A stretch of 64,000 nt of DNA, taken from the NCBI RefSeq assembly GCF_004345645.1, contig NZ_SLWS01000001.1:1181546-1245545 (forward strand), read 5' to 3'. This stretch comes from Actinocrispum wychmicini (lineage in GTDB: Bacteria; Actinomycetota; Actinomycetes; Mycobacteriales; Pseudonocardiaceae). This document shows positions 19,233 to 27,723 of this stretch, in pieces. The translations under genes were made by a program, and so were the position numbers. Each line of letters starts with the position of its first letter. The stretch's first letter is position 1. A model generated the notes under the pieces. That model was not told the DNA's origin. It worked only from the letters and a program-made list of their open reading frames with translations, and made no database searches.

Positions 19233-20333
19233 ATGGGCGGCAAGGGCACGTTGGCGCGGATGTGTTTACTGGCGCTGCTGTGGGGATCCAGCTTCCTGTG
19301 GATCAAGCTGGCGCTGCGGTCGTTCTCCCCCGGCCAGATCGCCCTCGGCCGGATCATCCTCGGCGCGGCCGTCCTTTTCGCCCTGACGTACGCGGGTCGC
19401 AAGCGTTTGCCGCGTGGCCGCCGGACGTGGGCGTACCTCACGGTGGCGGCCTTCTTCGGCAGCGCGCTGCCGTTCTTCCTCTTCGGGCTGGGCGAGAAGA
19501 CCATCGACTCGGGTCTCGCAGGCGTACTGAACGCGACGACCCCATTGTGGGCGTTGCTGATCGCGGTGGTGTTCCGGATGGAACGCAACCTGTTCTCGCT
19601 CAAGATGCTCGGCCTGCTGCTGGGGTTCGTCGGCGTGCTGGTGATCTTCGCCCCCTGGCAGGCGCACGGCCTGGCGAGCTGGGGTTCGCTGGCGGTCCTG
19701 GCGGCCGCGGCGAGCTACGCGGTCGCGTACACATGCATCGGCCGCGCGATGACCGGCAGCGGTGTGGCGCCGATCGCCCTGTCCGCCGGGCAACTGCTGA
19801 TCGGCACCGGCATGAGCGCGCTGATGCTGCCGATCGACGGGTTCGGCCCGATCACGATCCAGCCGGTCAGCGCGCTGGCCGTGCTGATCCTCGGCCTGTT
19901 CGGCACCGGGTTCGCGTTCGCCCTGAACTACCGGCTGATCGCGGACGTCGGCGCGGTGACCGCGACCTCCGTGGGCTACCTGCTGCCGGTGGTGTCCGTG
20001 CTCCTCGGTGCCGTCGCGCTGCACGAAGCGATCACCGTCCGCGTGGTGATCGGCATGGTCGTCGTGCTCGTCGGTGTCGGGCTGACGCGCTGGCAGCCCA
20101 GGCAACGGCCCGCTGACGAGATCGAGATCACACCAGCCGTCGGTCAGAGGCCCAGCGAGACAGTTCGTAACGCCATCTCCTCGGTGACGGCCTCGTCGCG
20201 GGACGGGATGCGAACCGGCGCCGGCCGGTTCTTGATCAGCTCCGCAACGGTGATCGATCCGGCACGCATGTGCCGGCGACCAGTCGTGGGACGATCCACT
20301 GTTACTTCCTCGCCTGTGTCTTCTGACAGCTAA
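19233..20333 (+). CDS. EamA/DMT-superfamily permease with C-terminal extension
   Basis: About 366 aa; ATG at 19233 is taken as the start (MGGKGTLARMCLLALLWGSS). The first 295 residues form the usual ten-helix DMT transporter built from two EamA repeats; signature segments are LLALLWGSSFLWIKLAL and TATSVGYLLPVVSVLLGA. The family normally ends near VVLVGVGLTRW. Here about 70 Ser/Thr/Arg-rich residues follow and run antisense through the 51-aa gene at 20144-20299, so the extension may reflect a lost stop codon. It probably exports amino acids, nucleosides or similar metabolites under control of the divergent LysR. Confidence 0.85.
   Translation: MGGKGTLARMCLLALLWGSSFLWIKLALRSFSPGQIALGRIILGAAVLFALTYAGRKRLPRGRRTWAYLTVAAFFGSALPFFLFGLGEKTIDSGLAGVLNATTPLWALLIAVVFRMERNLFSLKMLGLLLGFVGVLVIFAPWQAHGLASWGSLAVLAAAASYAVAYTCIGRAMTGSGVAPIALSAGQLLIGTGMSALMLPIDGFGPITIQPVSALAVLILGLFGTGFAFALNYRLIADVGAVTATSVGYLLPVVSVLLGAVALHEAITVRVVIGMVVVLVGVGLTRWQPRQRPADEIEITPAVGQRPSETVRNAISSVTASSRDGMRTGAGRFLISSATVIDPARMCRRPVVGRSTVTSSPVSSDS
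20144..20299 (-). CDS. Small 51-aa actinobacterial protein
   Basis: Reads V-D-R-P-T-T-G-R-R-H, then MRAGSITVAELIKNRPAP and VRIPSRDEAVTEEMALRTV, ending at TGA. GTG at 20299 has GAGGA with a 7-nt spacer. The MRAGSITVAELI segment resembles a short conserved N-terminal motif I associate with small Pseudonocardiaceae proteins, so this reading is favoured over the antisense transporter tail. It has no membrane segment and is basic at the N-terminus. Function unknown. A 13-bp direct repeat lies just upstream. Confidence 0.6.
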   Translation of the reverse strand: MDRPTTGRRHMRAGSITVAELIKNRPAPVRIPSRDEAVTEEMALRTVSLGL

Positions 20334-20347
20334 GTCTTCTTACAGCT
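20319..20347. repeat. 13-bp direct repeat upstream of the 51-aa gene
   Basis: TCTTCTGACAGCT (20319-20331) and TCTTCTTACAGCT (20335-20347) differ at one base and are spaced 16 bp apart. The pair lies 20-48 bp upstream of the 51-aa gene's start and could be a tandem regulator site. Confidence 0.4.
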
Positions 20348-20485
20348 GGTGTTCGATACGGCTTGTCGAGTACCCGGCGCTACCACCCGTTCGATCGATC
20401 GGGGGTGTGTAACACCTCGTCTGTAGCTCGATTGGGCCAGCGGTGACCGCCGGCATTGCCTGTATCGGCCCGTTCGGGCGAGGAC

Positions 20486-21352
20486 TTAATGGGTAACTTC
20501 GGAACTGATCTTCGGATTGCTACCGGAGGTGAACCGCAGGCGCCGTTGCTCGGTGTACGTGGTGCCGTCCTTCTTGGTGACGGTCACCTCACTGACCGTG
20601 GTCCCCTGGTTCGGGTCGATGCCGATCCGCCGCACCTGGATCGATTTGATGTCGGCGTACCGCGCCTTGAAGGCGTCCGCGCCCTGCGTGCGCATGCCGC
20701 CGGTAGTCATCTGGTACGCCGCGTCCGGGTTGCTCGTAACCGCTTTGTAGAAGGCTTCGGTCCGGTCGCCGATCTCCTTCGGGTCGTTCATGGCGAGCGC
20801 GATCCCCGGCATGGTTTCGCGGACCGGCGGAGTGTACGTCGGCGACGGAGGCGCGCTCGGCACGGTCGCGCTGTCCGTCAGCGTGGCCTGCGGGCTGCTG
20901 TCGGTCGGCGGCCGGCGGGTCGCGGTCACGCTCGACTTCGGCTCGGTGTGCCTGTCGCTGGTGTGCGTCGGCCTGGCCGTGTCGGTCGCCGTCGGGTCGG
21001 TCGGCGTGAGGATGAGCATCGGCAGGCTGGGGTAGTTCGGCAGCGCGTCGATCGTGCTCGGACTGCGCGGCTGGCCCATCAGCGCGGACGCGGCGAACAC
21101 CAGGCCCACGACCACGGCGAGGGACGCTCCCACGGCGAACCACGCGGCCGTTCGCCAACTGCGCGGCGGCGTCACCGAGGCGGGAACCGTGCCGAGGTCG
21201 AACTTGCGCAGGCCGGGCACGGTCTGCTCGACCAGGCTCTCCGGCTCGATCCGGGCATGGGCGGGCGCGTGCGGGTACTGGATCGCGGGCGTCCACGTGC
21301 CCGGATGCTGGCTGTGGCGGCCGGTCGCCGCTCCCTGCTGCCCGCTGGTCAT
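20486..21352 (-). CDS. Membrane-anchored protein with NTF2-like outer domain
   Basis: About 288 aa. A cytoplasmic N-terminus of 90 residues precedes a single membrane segment (AAWFAVGASLAVVVGLVFAA), then a Thr/Pro/Ser-rich spacer, then a C-terminal domain (DRTEAFYKAVTSNPDAAYQM onward) related to those at 14087-14809 and the end of the kinase at 16595-18247. ATG at 21352 (MTSGQQGAATGRHSQ) has a weak AGAAGG site; ATG at 21382 is in frame. It lacks a kinase domain, so it may be a substrate, co-receptor or decoy of the nearby kinases (inference). Confidence 0.8.
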   Translation of the reverse strand: MTSGQQGAATGRHSQHPGTWTPAIQYPHAPAHARIEPESLVEQTVPGLRKFDLGTVPASVTPPRSWRTAAWFAVGASLAVVVGLVFAASALMGQPRSPSTIDALPNYPSLPMLILTPTDPTATDTARPTHTSDRHTEPKSSVTATRRPPTDSSPQATLTDSATVPSAPPSPTYTPPVRETMPGIALAMNDPKEIGDRTEAFYKAVTSNPDAAYQMTTGGMRTQGADAFKARYADIKSIQVRRIGIDPNQGTTVSEVTVTKKDGTTYTEQRRLRFTSGSNPKISSEVTH

Positions 21353-21399
21353 GCTTGTGTGACCCTTCTCACTGCCTGTCATGACGCGACTACGCAAGA

Positions 21400-22113
21400 T
21401 CACGACGGCAAGGTGACCACCTGGAACTCCTCGCCCAGCCGACCGGCGCCCAACCCGTGCTTCCCGGCGACCGCGCCGAACCCGGCACGCAGGTCGTCCT
21501 CAAGGCTGGCCCACGCCCCGACCTGGGAGACGTGCGACCGCAACGCCTGGATCTTGCGGGCGAACGTGTCGGTGACGTCCACGACGTGATTGGGCAGATG
21601 AGCTGGCGCGTCGCTGATCCACAGCTCCTGGACCGACCAGGGCTCCAGCCCCTCGTCGTCGAGCAGCTCGGGGAACGCGTGCGGGTTGCGGGCGTCCGGA
21701 TAGACGGCGGCGACCGTGGCCTCGCCCACGGCACGGTGGTCCGGATGGGAGGTGACGATCCGGTCCCAGTTGATCTCCGGCGACCAGGTGAGCACGCGGT
21801 CAGGACGCACTTCGCGGATCACGCGGGAGATGTCCTCGCGCAGCTGGAGGGAAGCGACGACGGCGCCGTCCGGGTGGGTCAGGAACGTGACGTCCTGCAC
21901 ACCGAGCACAGCGGCGGCGGCTCGCTGCTCGGCCATCCGCCGCTCGGCGGTCGCACCTCGGTCCGCGCCAGCCGGTCCGCTGGCCTCACCACGGGTGCAG
22001 ACACAGTACGAAACCTTGATCCCGGCGTCGGTCCACCTCGCGACCGTGCCGCCCGCACCGAAGTCGACGTCGTCGGGATGGGCGGTGACGACCAACGCTG
22101 TCCCAGTGCTCAC
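21400..22113 (-). CDS. PIG-L (LmbE-like) zinc deacetylase
   Basis: About 237 aa starting VSTGTALVVTAHPDDVDFGA. The AHPDD motif supplies two zinc ligands plus the catalytic Asp, and SHPDHRAVGEAT supplies the third histidine. The fold is that of N-acetylglucosaminyl deacetylases, which in actinomycetes include MshB and Mca of mycothiol metabolism. The motif is complete, so activity on an N-acylated sugar or thiol conjugate is expected, but assignment to MshB or Mca is not supported from the sequence alone. GTG at 22113 lacks a strong ribosome-binding site. Confidence 0.88.
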   Translation of the reverse strand: MSTGTALVVTAHPDDVDFGAGGTVARWTDAGIKVSYCVCTRGEASGPAGADRGATAERRMAEQRAAAAVLGVQDVTFLTHPDGAVVASLQLREDISRVIREVRPDRVLTWSPEINWDRIVTSHPDHRAVGEATVAAVYPDARNPHAFPELLDDEGLEPWSVQELWISDAPAHLPNHVVDVTDTFARKIQALRSHVSQVGAWASLEDDLRAGFGAVAGKHGLGAGRLGEEFQVVTLPS

Positions 22114-22211
22114 CCACGCCAGGGTAAGCGGTGCCGAACCACCAAGATCCCCCTGGTGGGGCGCTGAAACCAACGTCGCACGACCGGGTGAAACGCCTTG
22201 ACAAGGACCGA

Positions 22212-22517
22212 CTACGAGTCGCTCTTGTACTTCTTCTGGGTGGACTCCAGGGCCTTGATGGCCACGCCGCCGGAGGCCGCGCCCAGCAGGATCGCCAGGA
22301 CGTCGAGGAACCCGCCGCCCAGGCTGAACAGGCCGGCGATCACGGCCCCCGCGGTGGTCACCCCGGCGACCGGCCACCGGCTGGTGATGTACCGCGCGAC
22401 GTCACCACCGCCCGCCCGTCGCTTCGCGGCCGAGTTCAGCATGGCGAGGTAACCCACGTGGGCGAGGACACCCACCAGAGCCACAATGACGACGATCAAG
22501 GCGATCAAGTCCAGCAT
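22212..22517 (-). CDS. Small membrane protein
   Basis: 101 aa with three hydrophobic segments: LIALIVVIVALVGVLAHVGY near the N-terminus, then AGVTTAGAVIAGLFSLGG and FLDVLAILLGAASGG. The C-terminus is Lys-rich (STQKKYKSDS). ATG at 22517 has GGAG close upstream. No domain recognised. It is separated from the chorismate mutase by 120 bp and from the deacetylase by 98 bp, all on one strand. Confidence 0.7.
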   Translation of the reverse strand: MLDLIALIVVIVALVGVLAHVGYLAMLNSAAKRRAGGGDVARYITSRWPVAGVTTAGAVIAGLFSLGGGFLDVLAILLGAASGGVAIKALESTQKKYKSDS

Positions 22518-22637
22518 GACTCCAGTGTGCCCGTTTCTGGACCGACACGGATGGGTGATCGCCCGGATCGTCCCCTGAGATTGCCTGTGATGTCGCCCGC
22601 TCACGGCCTGTTTCGAACAAGGACCTCGACGCAGGCC

Positions 22638-22940
22638 CTAACGGCCGAGCCGGCCACGCCCCAGGTTCAGCAGCGCCATCGCCAGCTGGCGGCCCTCCGG
22701 CCCCAGTTCCCGGTAGCGGGCCAGCACGTCCATCTCGCGGTTGTAGACGATCTTCGGCCCGCCCGCGGCCATCCGGGCGGCGCCGATCGTCTTGGACACC
22801 TCCACCCGGCGTTTCACCAGCCGCAGTATTTCCGCGTCGAGCCAGTCGATCTCCTCGCGCAGCTCGGCGATGTCCGGCGTGGCCGTCGCGGCCGTCGCGG
22901 CGGCTGGGGTTTCCGGCGTGTCCTCGGTGGTCGGGGTCAT
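22638..22940 (-). CDS. Chorismate mutase, AroQ class (Rv0948c-like)
   Basis: 100 aa. After a Thr/Ala-rich N-terminus it reads IAELREEIDWLDAEILRLVK, RRVEVSKTIGAARMA, REMDVLARYRELGPEGR and ends LLNLGRGRLGR. This is the intracellular mycobacterial chorismate mutase pattern, including the conserved RGRLG end. It converts chorismate to prephenate for Phe/Tyr synthesis. In M. tuberculosis the homologous gene lies next to uvrD1, as here, and its product is activated by contact with DAHP synthase; that regulation is inferred. Confidence 0.92.
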   Translation of the reverse strand: MTPTTEDTPETPAAATAATATPDIAELREEIDWLDAEILRLVKRRVEVSKTIGAARMAAGGPKIVYNREMDVLARYRELGPEGRQLAMALLNLGRGRLGR

Positions 22941-22984
22941 CGGCTCAGTCCTGTCTTTCGGGAATCCAGGCCCGGAGCCGACGA

Positions 22985-23013
22985 AGCCCCCGGGTCCGAG
23001 GACTCCGGGGGCT
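22985..23013 (-). terminator. Hairpin terminator after the DedA/DUF1707 operon
   Basis: AGCCCCCGG and CCGGGGGCT form a perfect 9-bp stem with an 11-nt loop. It lies downstream (minus strand) of the DUF1707 gene and upstream of the chorismate mutase start, isolating the two. Confidence 0.65.
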
Positions 23014-23099
23014 CGTGGAAGCTGCGCGCGCGTCAGGCGACCACGGGAACCGAAGTCCGGGTCCCGTAGTAAAAGTAAAATCGCCCTGTCCGCACGGGT

Positions 23100-23480
23100 T
23101 CATCCTGACACAAGTCGGCGCCGCCAGTCGACCCGGGTGTGGACGACGAGGCTGACGACGAGCCACCCGATCGGGAACGCGGGCCAGAAGAACGGGATGC
23201 CCGACAACACCCACCGCGCGATCAGCAGCGCGCTGACCAGCACGACCACAGCGGCGTGGATCCGCAGTGGCCGGGCGGGCAGGCGACGGGCGGGTGGCCG
23301 CTGCCGTGGCAGGTCGCTGGTGAGTTCGGTGAGTTCGTGCCGATAGCGCGCGGCGTACACGGCCGCCAGGCGCTCCTCGGTCTCGGTGAGGGTGAGCCGG
23401 CCTTCGCCGCCGGCCGTCTGGACTGTGGAGGCGACTTCGTGACGTTCCGCGTCCGAAGCCAGGACCTGCTCTGTACTCAT
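23100..23480 (-). CDS. DUF1707 protein with two membrane helices
   Basis: 126 aa. The N-terminal DUF1707 domain (residues about 5-60: ASDAERHEVASTVQTAGGEG, RLTLTETEERLAAVYAAR) is the short actinobacterial module also seen in some cell-division and envelope proteins. Two membrane segments follow (IHAAVVVLVSALLIARWVL and FFWPAFPIGWLVVSLVV). Its ATG overlaps the DedA stop (ATGA), so translation is coupled. The role of DUF1707 is not established. Confidence 0.85.
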   Translation of the reverse strand: MSTEQVLASDAERHEVASTVQTAGGEGRLTLTETEERLAAVYAARYRHELTELTSDLPRQRPPARRLPARPLRIHAAVVVLVSALLIARWVLSGIPFFWPAFPIGWLVVSLVVHTRVDWRRRLVSG

Positions 23481-24145
23481 GCCCCCATGGTCTGCGCGTA
23501 CTCCTCGCGCGGCGTCGGCTCGGCGTCGTCATCTTCGGCTACGTCGTCCGACGTAGTCCGCTTCAGCAGCTTGCCGAGCACGACCGACCCGATCACCACG
23601 CCACCCAGGACCATCACCCACGACAGCAGGCCCGAGTCGATGAACTGGCTGACCCCGGACAACGCGGCCCCGACCGCGGTCCAGATGGCCGCCCACACCA
23701 CCGACGAGATCGCCGCGAACAGCGTGAACCGGCGCAGCGGCATCCGCAGCGCCCCAGCCAGGACGGGTGCGAGCGTGTGCGCGACCGACACGAACCGCGC
23801 GGTCACCAGCAACCAGCCGCCGGTGTCCCCGACCAGGCGTTCGGCCTGCGCCCACCGTTTCGGTCCGGCCTTGCGCCCGACCCAGCCGTGCTTGATCGCC
23901 GGGCCCATCCACCGGCCGAGCCCGTACCCGGCCAACTGCCCGGCCAGGCACCCCACGGCCGCCGCCACCCCGGCTATCGGCGCCCATGACACGTGCAGCA
24001 CCCCGATGCACGCGCCGACCAGGACCTCGCCCGGCAGGATGACGCCGATGACGAGCGTGGTCTCCAGGAACGACAACACGAAGATCGTCACCAGCACCAA
24101 CACCGGCGCCAGTGCGTGCAGGTTCGGCATCAGATCCTCGAACAC
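23477..24145 (-). CDS. DedA-family membrane protein
   Basis: A 222-aa DedA (SNARE-associated/VTT) protein starting at GTG 24145. Family features: the re-entrant ETTLVIGVILPGEVLVGA segment, the GYGLGRWMGP stretch, and RFVSVAHTLAPVLAGALRMP. It has five or six membrane segments and an acidic C-terminal tail (DDVAEDDDAEPTPREEY). DedA proteins are linked to lipid flipping (undecaprenyl phosphate, phosphatidylethanolamine) and membrane homeostasis. The first gene of a two-gene operon with the DUF1707 protein. Confidence 0.9.
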   Translation of the reverse strand: MFEDLMPNLHALAPVLVLVTIFVLSFLETTLVIGVILPGEVLVGACIGVLHVSWAPIAGVAAAVGCLAGQLAGYGLGRWMGPAIKHGWVGRKAGPKRWAQAERLVGDTGGWLLVTARFVSVAHTLAPVLAGALRMPLRRFTLFAAISSVVWAAIWTAVGAALSGVSQFIDSGLLSWVMVLGGVVIGSVVLGKLLKRTTSDDVAEDDDAEPTPREEYAQTMGA

Positions 24146-24427
24146 GATCTCGTCCCCCAGTCTCTCTCCCCGGCTGTTTCCGCACTTCAGACTCTCGCCT
24201 GGCGACGGCGTACGGATCAGGGATGCGCCCCCGAAAACCCTGGAAACGGTCCCTGAATACCCGGTGAAGCCCCCTACGACCAGGGAACCCCACCCCGTCT
24301 ACCTGGGCAAACCAATTTCGGCCTGGTTCTATGCCTGACGAACTGGCCGGGTCCTGTGACCTGAGACCCGCACACTTGTGCGAGGCGCGCGGGGTTTTGT
24401 CGGTGGGGGCGAGTACGGTTTACCGCG

Positions 24428-26767
24428 ATGAGCGCCCTGTTCGAGCTTCCCGGAACCACCCCCGTCAACCCGGCCGTCGCCGCCCTGATCGACGGGCTGA
24501 ACGACCGACAGCGTCAGGCCGTCGAGCACAGCGGGTCGCCGCTGCTCGTGGTCGCGGGCGCCGGATCGGGCAAGACCCGGGTGCTGACCAGGAGAATCGC
24601 CTACCTGCTCGCGGCGCGGGACGTGCATCCCGGGCAGATCATGGCGATCACGTTCACCAACAAGGCCGCCGCGGAGATGAAGGAGCGTGTGGCCGACCTG
24701 ATCGGCGGCCGCGCCCGAGTGATGTGGGTCTCCACGTTCCACTCGATGTGCGTGCGGATCCTGCGCCGTGAGGCCAAGTCGTTGGGCATGTCGTCGAACT
24801 TCTCGGTGTACGACTCGGACGACACCCGCCGGCTGATCACGCTGGTGGCCCGTGATCTCGATCTCGATCCGAAGCGGTACTCGGCGCGGTCGCTCGCGGT
24901 GCAGATCTCGAACCTGAAGAACGAGCTCGTCGGCCACGAGGACGCGGCCGGGCGCGCCACCAACGACTTCGAGCGCCGGGTCGCCGAGGTCTACAGCACG
25001 TACCAGAGCAGGCTGACCCAGGCGAACGCGTTCGACTTCGACGACCTGATCATGCGCACGGTCGAGCTGCTGCAGGCGTTCCCGGAGGTCGCCGAGTACT
25101 ACCGGCGGCGGTTCCGGCACGTGCTCGTCGACGAGTACCAGGACACCAACCACGCGCAGTACATGCTGGTCCGCGAGCTGGTGGGGACGGGCGAAAGCGG
25201 CGTCGAGCCGGGCGAACTGTGTGTGGTCGGCGACGCGGACCAGTCGATCTACGCGTTCCGCGGCGCGACGATCCGCAACATCGAGGAGTTCGAGCGGGAC
25301 TACCCGCAGGCCACCACGATCATGCTGGAGCAGAACTACCGCTCGACGCAGACCATCCTGTCCGCGGCCAACGCGGTGATCTCCCGCAACGAGGGCCGCA
25401 AGGACAAGCGGCTGTGGACCGACCAGGGCGACGGCGAGAAGATCGTCGGCTACGTCGCCGACAACGAGCACGACGAGGCCGCGTTCGTGGCCGGCGAGAT
25501 CGACCGGCTCGTCGACCAGGGCGACGCGAACAACAGCGACATCGCGGTGTTCTACCGCACCAACAACCAGTCCCGTGTGTTCGAGGAGATCTTCATCCGG
25601 CTCGGGCTGCCGTACAAGGTCGTCGGCGGCGTGCGGTTCTACGAGCGACGGGAAGTCCGGGACGCGTTGGCGTACCTGCGAGTGCTCGCCAACCAAGAGG
25701 ACACGGTGTCGTTGCGCCGGATTCTCAACGTGCCCAAACGCGGCATCGGTGACCGCGCGGAGGCCGTGGTGGCCACGCACGCCGAGCAGGAACGGATCTC
25801 GTTCAACGCCGCGCTTCGCAAGGCCGCGGCGGGCCAGGTGCCGTTGCTCAACCCGCGTTCGGAGAGGTGCATCAGCACGTTCGTCGAACTCGTGGACTCG
25901 TTGCGGGCGTTGGTCGGCGACGGCCTCGGCGTCGCCGAACTGCTTGAGGCGATCATCGACCAGACCGGCTACCAGGTCGAACTGGAGGAGAGCGAGGACC
26001 CGCAGGACGCCACCCGGCTGGACAACCTGCGCGAACTGGTCACCGTGGCCAGGGAGTTCGCCCAGGTGCCGCCGCCTGTCGACGACGAGGAGACCGCGCC
26101 CCGGCAGGGTTCGCTCGAAGCGTTCCTTGAGCGGGTGTCGTTGGTGGCGGACGCGGACCAGGTGCCGGACGCCGAGTCGGACGGAGTTGTGACGCTGATG
26201 ACGTTGCACACCGCCAAGGGCCTGGAGTACCCGGTCGTGTTCAGCACCGGTTGGGAGGACGGCGTCTTCCCGCACCAACGGGCGTTGAGTGACCCGGTCG
26301 AGCTGGCCGAGGAGCGCCGGCTCGCGTACGTCGGCATCACGCGTGCGCGCGAACGCCTGTACATCTCGCGCGCGATCATGCGGTCCGCGTGGGGACAGCC
26401 GTCGACCAACCCGGCGTCCCGGTTCCTCGACGAGATCCCGGCCGACCTGATCGACTGGCGCCGGCTCGAACCCGTCCGCCGGTCCGGCCCGTCCGCGGCG
26501 ACCACGTGGGGCAGCCGGACCGGATCGGACTCGGCCCAGGCGCGGATCGCCGAGCAGGGCATGCGGTCCACGCCGTTCAAGGGATGGAAGGACACCCCGG
26601 CGCTCAAGCTCGAAGCGGGCGACCGGGTGAACCACGACAAGTACGGCCTCGGCACTGTCGTCGCCACCGACGGCGCCGGCCCGCGCGCCACCGCGACCAT
26701 CGACTTCGGCAGCTCCGGCACGATCCGGCTGATGCTGATCGGGAGCGTCCCGCTCGTCAAACTCTGA
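24428..26767 (+). CDS. pcrA: ATP-dependent DNA helicase PcrA/UvrD1
   Basis: A 779-aa superfamily 1A helicase. Motifs: Q motif LNDRQRQAVEH, Walker A GAGSGKTR (about residue 44), Ia AITFTNKAAAEM, Walker B VLVDEYQDTNHAQY (about 233), III GDADQSIYAFRGA, IV EQNYRST, V VTLMTLHTAKGLEYPVVF, VI RRLAYVGITRARERLY. The last 55 residues (GDRVNHDKYGLGTVVA) are the Tudor-like domain used by PcrA/UvrD to bind RNA polymerase. It acts in nucleotide excision repair and clearing of stalled complexes. Neighbouring chorismate mutase and M23 peptidase match the M. tuberculosis Rv0948c-Rv0950c order. Confidence 0.96.
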   Translation: MSALFELPGTTPVNPAVAALIDGLNDRQRQAVEHSGSPLLVVAGAGSGKTRVLTRRIAYLLAARDVHPGQIMAITFTNKAAAEMKERVADLIGGRARVMWVSTFHSMCVRILRREAKSLGMSSNFSVYDSDDTRRLITLVARDLDLDPKRYSARSLAVQISNLKNELVGHEDAAGRATNDFERRVAEVYSTYQSRLTQANAFDFDDLIMRTVELLQAFPEVAEYYRRRFRHVLVDEYQDTNHAQYMLVRELVGTGESGVEPGELCVVGDADQSIYAFRGATIRNIEEFERDYPQATTIMLEQNYRSTQTILSAANAVISRNEGRKDKRLWTDQGDGEKIVGYVADNEHDEAAFVAGEIDRLVDQGDANNSDIAVFYRTNNQSRVFEEIFIRLGLPYKVVGGVRFYERREVRDALAYLRVLANQEDTVSLRRILNVPKRGIGDRAEAVVATHAEQERISFNAALRKAAAGQVPLLNPRSERCISTFVELVDSLRALVGDGLGVAELLEAIIDQTGYQVELEESEDPQDATRLDNLRELVTVAREFAQVPPPVDDEETAPRQGSLEAFLERVSLVADADQVPDAESDGVVTLMTLHTAKGLEYPVVFSTGWEDGVFPHQRALSDPVELAEERRLAYVGITRARERLYISRAIMRSAWGQPSTNPASRFLDEIPADLIDWRRLEPVRRSGPSAATTWGSRTGSDSAQARIAEQGMRSTPFKGWKDTPALKLEAGDRVNHDKYGLGTVVATDGAGPRATATIDFGSSGTIRLMLIGSVPLVKL

Positions 26768-26899
26768 GCTGATGACGAATCAGGGACGCCTACGGGTGTT
26801 CCCGGATGCGTGTCGCGCATCGTGGGTACAAGATCTTGGATGGGAATCTCGGGGGACCACTTTCCGAGTGAGGTAACTAGCACGCGTATCGGAGAATTT

Positions 26900-27595
26900 G
26901 TGAACACCAAGCCCATCCAGGACGCCGTCAGCAACTGGTTCCGCCGCACCGCGGGGGGTGACCAGCGGCCGGTGATGTTCGACATCGACCGGACATACCC
27001 GGCCTTGCGTCGGCTCGACCACGCGTATTCGGACATTCGGAGCGAGTTGGAGGAGGTCATCAAGGATCGGGATGTGCTGCCCGCCTACCACGACCTCGAT
27101 CCGGACCAGGCGGACATCTCGAACGCGACGCCCAAGGAGTGGAAGATCTTCTACCTCTGGGCGATGGGGGAACGAGCCGAGCCGAACGCGACGAAGTGCC
27201 CGAAGACCACCGCGCTGATTTCCTCCATCCCGAACGTGTTCCAGGCGTTCTTCTCGATCCTGGAGCCGGGCAAGTCGATCCCCGAGCACGAGGGCCCGTA
27301 CTGCGGGTACCTCCGCTACCACCTCGGCCTGATCGTCCCGCCGGACTCGCCGCCGAAGATCCGCGTGCGTGACCAGTGGTACACGTGGCAGGAGGAGCAG
27401 AGCGTCCTGTTCGACGACAGCTGGAACCACGAGGTCGTCAACGAGAGCACGGGTGAGCGGATCGTCCTGATCGTGGACATCCTGCGGCCGATGCCGCTCC
27501 CGCAGACCATCATCAACCACGGCGTGGCCCGGGTGGCCCGGTACGTCTACGGTCGCAAGGTCATGAAGCGGGCCGCGGCCGGCATGACCGGCTGA
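26900..27595 (+). CDS. Aspartyl/asparaginyl beta-hydroxylase-like dioxygenase
   Basis: About 231 aa, GTG start at 26900 after GGAG. The Asp_Arg_Hydrox cupin core is visible: a first iron-binding His in the SIPEHEGPYCGYLRYHLGL stretch, then WYTWQEEQSVLFDDSWNHEV with the second His, and an Arg in RIVLIVDILRP for 2-oxoglutarate. Members are Fe(II)/2-oxoglutarate enzymes that hydroxylate Asp/Asn in proteins, peptides or lipid-linked molecules. Other members act on ornithine lipids or natural-product peptides, so the substrate is open. It has no counterpart in the M. tuberculosis block and looks like an insertion between pcrA and the M23 gene. Confidence 0.88.
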   Translation: MNTKPIQDAVSNWFRRTAGGDQRPVMFDIDRTYPALRRLDHAYSDIRSELEEVIKDRDVLPAYHDLDPDQADISNATPKEWKIFYLWAMGERAEPNATKCPKTTALISSIPNVFQAFFSILEPGKSIPEHEGPYCGYLRYHLGLIVPPDSPPKIRVRDQWYTWQEEQSVLFDDSWNHEVVNESTGERIVLIVDILRPMPLPQTIINHGVARVARYVYGRKVMKRAAAGMTG

Positions 27596-27613
27596 GACTC
27601 TCGTTCGGGCAGG

Positions 27614-27636
27614 TCGGGCCGGATCTCCCGGCCCGA
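27614..27636 (+). terminator. Hairpin terminator after the dioxygenase
   Basis: TCGGGCCGG and CCGGCCCGA form a perfect 9-bp stem with a 5-nt loop, 19 nt after the stop. Confidence 0.7.
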
Positions 27637-27672
27637 ACCTCGCTCACCTGTGCGAAAACTGTCAGACCCCCA

Positions 27673-27711
27673 TGCTTGACTAGCACCTATGAAGATCACA
27701 AAGGTCAAGCA
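27673..27711. promoter_or_regulatory. Inverted repeat upstream of the small Cys protein
   Basis: TGCTTGAC (27673-27680) and GTCAAGCA (27704-27711) form a perfect 8-bp inverted repeat with a 23-nt spacer that ends 12 nt before the start at 27724. It may be a looped operator or a 5'-leader hairpin. Confidence 0.4.
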
Positions 27712-27723
27712 AGGGGTAGCGCG

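Noticed and set aside
24199..24270. TCAGGGA/TCCCTGA inverted repeat before pcrA as a second copy of the envelope-stress site
   Set aside because: The spacer is 27 nt rather than 5 and such half-sites are expected by chance many times in DNA of this composition.
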